Shown piece after piece: positions 6,901-8,605 of a stretch of DNA of 8,605 bases. Source of the DNA: Actinomycetes bacterium (GTDB lineage: Bacteria > Actinomycetota > Actinomycetes > Propionibacteriales > Propionibacteriaceae). The position numbers were made by a program, and so were the translations under genes. A model generated the notes under the pieces. That model searched no databases, was not told the origin of the DNA, and saw nothing but the letters and a program-made list of their open reading frames with translations. Positions within the stretch are counted from its first letter, which is position 1; every line of letters starts with the position of its first letter. Location of the stretch: contig JAEZGC010000264.1 in assembly GCA_023437345.1 (NCBI GenBank), positions 1 to 8,605 on the forward strand. The letters run 5' to 3'.

Positions 6901-8399
6901 CGGAAGGTGGACGTGTTCCCGCTCTGGTACAGCGTCTCGAAGTACAGCTCGGCCGCGGTGTCGAAGGCCGGCATGGTGAACTGCCCGCCGACCCGCGTCC
7001 AGCCGTCGTTGCGCAGCCCGGTCAGGGAGGCAAGGTTGCTGAATGTCTCGGAGCCGTCGCGGACGGTGCGCGCCGAGAGGGTGGCCTCGCCGGGGTCCTC
7101 CCCGTCCGCGAATCGCAGCCAGGCCTCAAACTCGAGCGTCGTGCCGCCCAGCCCGGCGACCCCGGACACGTCGAACTGCATCCCGTCGCCGTCGTTGTCA
7201 CGGTCGGACACCTGCGCGGAGTGCGCGGTGCCGTCGGCACCGTCCTCGACCAGCGCGAGCGTCGGTGCGGTGGCGTCCGGCAGCCGAGGCACCCAGCCCT
7301 GCAGGGTGGATCTCTCGAAGTCGGTGTCGATCAGGACGGTCCCGGGTGGCGGGCCGTCGCCGCCGGGGCGCGGGGCGGTGATCAGGACGTCGTCGACCAG
7401 CAGCGTCGCGGTCGTGGACGCCTCGACGTACAACTCGACGGGCGGGTTGTCAGCGTCCGGGGTGAAGCTGCCGATCAGCTGCACCCATGCGGCGTCGGTC
7501 ACGGCGACGCGGTTGGTCACCCACGGGTACTGGTTCCAGCCGTCCTCGCCGGTCGCGTTGGGCTGGTTGACCCCGAAGTTCACCTCGGCGGGCTCCTGCC
7601 CGGCGGCGAGCTTCACCCAGGCGGAGATGCTGTAGGCGACGTTGCCGGCGGTGAACACGTCCTCGGCGGCCACCCTGGCACCGTTCCACGTGTCGGTGCG
7701 CCCACTGACCTGGAGCGCCTGCGCGCCGCTGTGTGCGTCGGGCACCAGGGTGAGGGAAGCCGGACCCCGCGGCGTCCATGGGGCTGTCGATTCGCCCTCG
7801 AAGTCGCTGCTGAGCACGGTCAGGTAGTCGGGTTCCGGCTCGGGCGCAGTGATCTCGATGTCATCGACGAGGAATTCCGCGTCGGCGCTCGCGGACTCGA
7901 TGTACAGCACCGTCGGCGGGTTCTGGGCGTTGACGGTGTAGTAGCCGTCGAGCTGCACCCAGGCGTCAGCGGTGACGTCGAGCCGGCTGCCCACCCAGGG
8001 GTACTCGTTCCAGCCGTCCTCACCGGTGGTGTTGGGCTGGTTGACCCCGAAGTTCAGCTGGGTGGCTGCGGCGCCGGCCGGCAGCTTCACCCATCCTGTG
8101 ACGTGGTACTCCCCTGCGGTGAACAGCGTCGAGACGTCCAGCTGCGGCCCGTGCCAGCCTTCGGAGCGGTTGCTCACCAGCAGCGCCTGGCTGCCGGTAC
8201 GGGCGTCGTCCGACAGCGACAGCTGCGCGGATCCGCGGCCCGTCCACGGCGCGAAGCCGTCCTCGAAGTCGCTGGCGACCACAACCACGTCGGCGGCGTG
8301 GGCGGGAGCCGCGGCCATCGTGAGCGAGGCGATTGCGCCGCCGGCGGCCAGGGAGATCGCGGTAAGCCCGCTCAGGAACTTTCGCCAGCCGTGCCTCAT
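3942..8399 (-). CDS. Secreted multi-modular endo-1,4-beta-xylanase (GH10 with CBM22-like, CBM9 and Ig-like modules)
   Basis: A 1485-residue extracellular enzyme expected to cleave internal beta-1,4 bonds of xylan with retention of configuration. The Sec signal peptide spans residues 1-35 (cleavage after AHA). Modules: CBM22-like 1 (about 38-185); CBM22-like 2 (193-343); divergent CBM22/CBM4_9-like (354-508); GH10 (515-856); degenerate CBM9-like (865-1005); CBM9 (1007-1193); Pro/Glu linker; beta-rich module (1205-1296); two Ig-like repeats (1305-1391 and 1394-1482). GH10 residues visible: NQITAENHMK 551-560, LLWHSQTPDW 596-605, acid/base Glu662 in WDVVNE, nucleophile Glu781 in TELDV, LWGLTDNRSW 824-833. 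CBM9 carries DPWVQDSVELFID with Trp1075. The CBM22-GH10-CBM9 order recalls Thermotoga XynA and clostridial XynX. No LPXTG motif, C-terminal membrane helix or dockerin is seen. The start follows AAAGGAG by seven bases. Transcribed alone, with a motif-rich upstream region. Xylanase function is very likely; other beta-glucans cannot be excluded. Confidence 0.95.
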   Translation of the reverse strand: MRHGWRKFLSGLTAISLAAGGAIASLTMAAAPAHAADVVVVASDFEDGFAPWTGRGSAQLSLSDDARTGSQALLVSNRSEGWHGPQLDVSTLFTAGEYHVTGWVKLPAGAAATQLNFGVNQPNTTGEDGWNEYPWVGSRLDVTADAWVQLDGYYTVNAQNPPTVLYIESASADAEFLVDDIEITAPEPEPDYLTVLSSDFEGESTAPWTPRGPASLTLVPDAHSGAQALQVSGRTDTWNGARVAAEDVFTAGNVAYSISAWVKLAAGQEPAEVNFGVNQPNATGEDGWNQYPWVTNRVAVTDAAWVQLIGSFTPDADNPPVELYVEASTTATLLVDDVLITAPRPGGDGPPPGTVLIDTDFERSTLQGWVPRLPDATAPTLALVEDGADGTAHSAQVSDRDNDGDGMQFDVSGVAGLGGTTLEFEAWLRFADGEDPGEATLSARTVRDGSETFSNLASLTGLRNDGWTRVGGQFTMPAFDTAAELYFETLYQSGNTSTFRVDQVRVWVPEPPVVQTDLEPLKNTVDFPLGVAIDSRETTGNPAVLVNHHFNQITAENHMKVEAWYDADRNFRTHPEALTLLDFAQANNLRLYGHVLLWHSQTPDWFFTDDTGRQLENNDADRAFLRDRLATHIDNIARDLSDRYGLFGSATNPLVAWDVVNEVVSDSAQDDGLRRSAWYAVFGEDYIPLAFELADAAFNQTYAVPDSEVERPVALFINDYNTEQGLKQDQYFALVQRLLAAGVPVDGVGHQFHVSLTTPVSSLQAALDRFAPLDVVQAVTELDVTIGTPVTTANLVRQGHYYRDAFRVFRQHQAAEGDLFSVTLWGLTDNRSWRSAQAPLLFDAGLQAKPAYFGAVDSDDLPPLQVAANVFGGDVPLATAADSVAWRNLPAQQLTNESGSFIPRWSADHLTLLVTVAADSSDAVEIDYAGTTYRVGSDGTAVVPVAVFDDAAGWRAAVQLPHSEVVSGGSAQLDVRVLAGATVVGAWNSPGATGTLNFLEDLSTVDVAAAPAVPVIDGAIDDAWQAASSVHTSRTVEGNAAGATADVRTLWADDTLYVLYEVSDPELDVSGSDPWVQDSVELFIDAGNAKNGGYRDADAQLRISATNVRSFGTGDQAAQDARLTSATAEVDGGYVVELAVTLLGQGGADTFQGLDFQVNDGRGGTRYSVHTWAEPTGTGYQTTARWGVGHLLPAPAPEPVPPAEADLVDSARGGVQAPPTARQGEWVELVVGTAPASQAVHVWLFSEPVYLLGGVVSPQGTLSVQIPVDAAVGPHKIAVTDLLGELVGWDDIAIGAPGDAAVNLAPPTIKGKPMVGATVKADNGSWAAKPKVKLKYAYQWNLDGVPIRKATKSSYRIAAGDLGKQLTVTVTVSAKGLDPVSATSAPVTVLAKPIINKAKPKVLGVPLSGLPVVAYRGRWDPANAKLSFQWLVDGSAVPGATSHLYRVRSADVGKRLAVRVTAKAAGHESLAVTSASVKVVGLKKR
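7525..7582 (-). repeat. Near-identical repeat unit within CBM22-like module 2
   Basis: This 58-base stretch differs at only four positions from 7999-8056 in the first CBM22-like module, 474 bases (158 codons) away. It encodes FGVNQPNATGEDGWNQYPW. The conservation exceeds that of the surrounding parts of the two modules, consistent with tandem module duplication followed by gene conversion or strong local selection. Confidence 0.8.
7999..8056 (-). repeat. Near-identical repeat unit within CBM22-like module 1
   Basis: Partner of 7525-7582, with 54 of 58 bases identical. It encodes FGVNQPNTTGEDGWNEYPW and includes Tyr133, which aligns by spacing with a ligand-contacting tyrosine known in CBM22 modules. 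Confidence 0.8.
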
Positions 8400-8406
8400 T
8401 TGCCTG

Positions 8407-8413
8407 CTCCTTT
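8407..8413 (-). promoter_or_regulatory. Ribosome binding site of the xylanase gene
   Basis: On the minus strand the sequence reads AAAGGAG, seven bases before the ATG at 8399. It is a strong Shine-Dalgarno and fixes the start so that the N-terminus (MRHGWRKFLSG) is a well-formed Sec signal peptide. Confidence 0.85.
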
Positions 8414-8421
8414 GCGCGCAT

Positions 8422-8434
8422 GATCGGCCCGATC
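8422..8434. promoter_or_regulatory. Palindrome GATCGG-C-CCGATC in the xylanase leader
   Basis: Perfect 6-bp arms around a single central base. It sits between the predicted -10 element and the ribosome binding site, near the expected transcription start. It could be a repressor site or a short element at the 5' end of the mRNA. No regulator is identified, and a 13-base GC-rich palindrome could arise by chance. Confidence 0.4.
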
Positions 8435-8440
8435 GCGCTC

Positions 8441-8470
8441 AGGGTAGGCAACCCTTTCCGCTCATGGCAA
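8441..8470 (-). promoter_or_regulatory. Predicted xylanase promoter
   Basis: On the minus strand, TTGCCA (8465-8470) as -35 and TACCCT (8441-8446) as -10 are separated by 18 bases. Both are reasonable housekeeping-sigma elements for a high-GC actinobacterium. Transcription would begin near 8434, giving a leader of about 35 bases with the strong Shine-Dalgarno. AGGGT and ACCCT arms (8441-8445 and 8451-8455) make a small inverted repeat over the -10. Chosen by eye; not certain. Confidence 0.45.
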
Positions 8471-8492
8471 CGGTTGAAACGTCAGCGGAGGG

Positions 8493-8510
8493 ATCGAAAC
8501 TCTATCGAAA
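8493..8510. promoter_or_regulatory. Phased direct repeats ATCGAAA upstream of the xylanase promoter
   Basis: ATCGAAA occurs at 8493-8499 and again at 8504-8510, a spacing of 11 bases or about one helical turn; a related TTGAAAC lies at 8474-8480. The elements sit just upstream of the predicted -35. From memory, CGAAA/TTTCG elements have been described in Streptomyces xylanase promoters, so these may bind a xylan- or sugar-responsive regulator; that link is inference. Confidence 0.45.
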
Positions 8511-8532
8511 GTTCACCGACCGACGTTGGCCC

Positions 8533-8544
8533 GCAAGCGCTTAC
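8533..8544. promoter_or_regulatory. LacI-type operator-like palindrome (AAGCGCTT core)
   Basis: GCAAGCGCTTAC has a perfect 8-bp core AAGCGCTT (8535-8542) and one mismatched pair outside it. A central CG in an AT-flanked palindrome of this kind is typical of sites for LacI-family sugar repressors, which often control glycoside hydrolase genes in actinobacteria. It is 62 bases upstream of the predicted -35, so it may act from a distance, serve an additional upstream promoter, or belong to a gene beyond the right edge. Confidence 0.5.
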
Positions 8545-8557
8545 CGCCTCCGCTGGA

Positions 8558-8605
8558 CCCCCCCCCCCGGGGGGGGGGGGGGGGGGGCGGGGGGCGGGGT
8601 CCGGG
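8558..8605. other. Poly-C/poly-G low-complexity end, probable sequencing or assembly artefact
   Basis: Eleven C (8558-8568) are followed directly by nineteen G (8569-8587), then G-runs broken by single C bases. GGACCCC (8555-8561) and GGGGTCC (8596-8602) are inverted, so the end could fold back on itself. Nothing coding is seen. Such a tract at the extreme end of a sequence usually marks a poly-G read artefact or a misassembled contig edge. Confidence 0.7.

Noticed and set aside
3999..8423. A 1474-codon open frame on the plus strand, antisense to the xylanase gene
   Set aside because: It is a mirror of the GC-biased xylanase codons: the translation is rich in Gly, Arg, Val, His and Asp with no recognisable domain, while the minus strand has a signal peptide, GH10 catalytic motifs and CBMs.
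8558..8587. Possible G-quadruplex or phase-variable homopolymer in the xylanase upstream region
   Set aside because: A C-run joined directly to a G-run at the extreme end of the sequence is better explained as an artefact, and it is too far from the start codon to alter the reading frame.

Overview
The window is very GC-rich, with GC-rich third codon positions and a purine-rich Shine-Dalgarno before most genes. It looks like the chromosome of a high-GC actinobacterium: the DUF3516-type helicase, the ArsR/SRPBCC pair and the multi-modular secreted xylanase all have an actinobacterial character. I cannot name the genus from the sequence. The right-hand end is a C-run followed by a G-run and looks like a contig edge or sequencing artefact.

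Layout from left to right. (1) Bases 1-2330, minus strand: a Ski2/Mtr4-like DEAD/DEAH-box helicase with a C-terminal DUF3516-type region; its 3' end lies beyond the left edge. (2) A 72-bp divergent intergenic region. (3) 2403-2834, plus strand: an OsmC-family peroxiredoxin-like protein with both conserved cysteines. (4) 2885-3226 and 3223-3879, plus strand: a translationally coupled pair (ATGA overlap) encoding an ArsR-type winged-helix regulator and an SRPBCC/AHSA1-like protein. A 26-bp near-perfect palindrome sits immediately upstream and is a good candidate autoregulatory operator. (5) 3885-3925: a 16-bp-stem hairpin between convergent genes, probably a bidirectional terminator. (6) 3942-8399, minus strand: a 1485-residue secreted endo-1,4-beta-xylanase. 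Its order is signal peptide, two CBM22-like modules, a third divergent CBM22/CBM4_9-like module, GH10 catalytic domain, degenerate CBM9-like segment, CBM9, a beta-rich module, and two Ig-like repeats. (7) 8400-8557: the xylanase upstream region, with a strong RBS, a plausible promoter, a palindrome near the predicted transcription start, phased ATCGAAA repeats and a LacI-type AAGCGCTT palindrome. (8) 8558-8605: poly-C/poly-G low-complexity sequence.

The genes do not form one pathway. The left part holds RNA/DNA metabolism and stress functions, the middle a small self-regulated one-component module, and the right a plant-cell-wall-degrading enzyme with its own regulatory region. The last suggests a soil, compost or plant-litter saprophyte. 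I see no mobile element, CRISPR array, tRNA or rRNA, and no clear undescribed system. The most interesting points are the architecture of the xylanase, its upstream motifs, and the ArsR operator.
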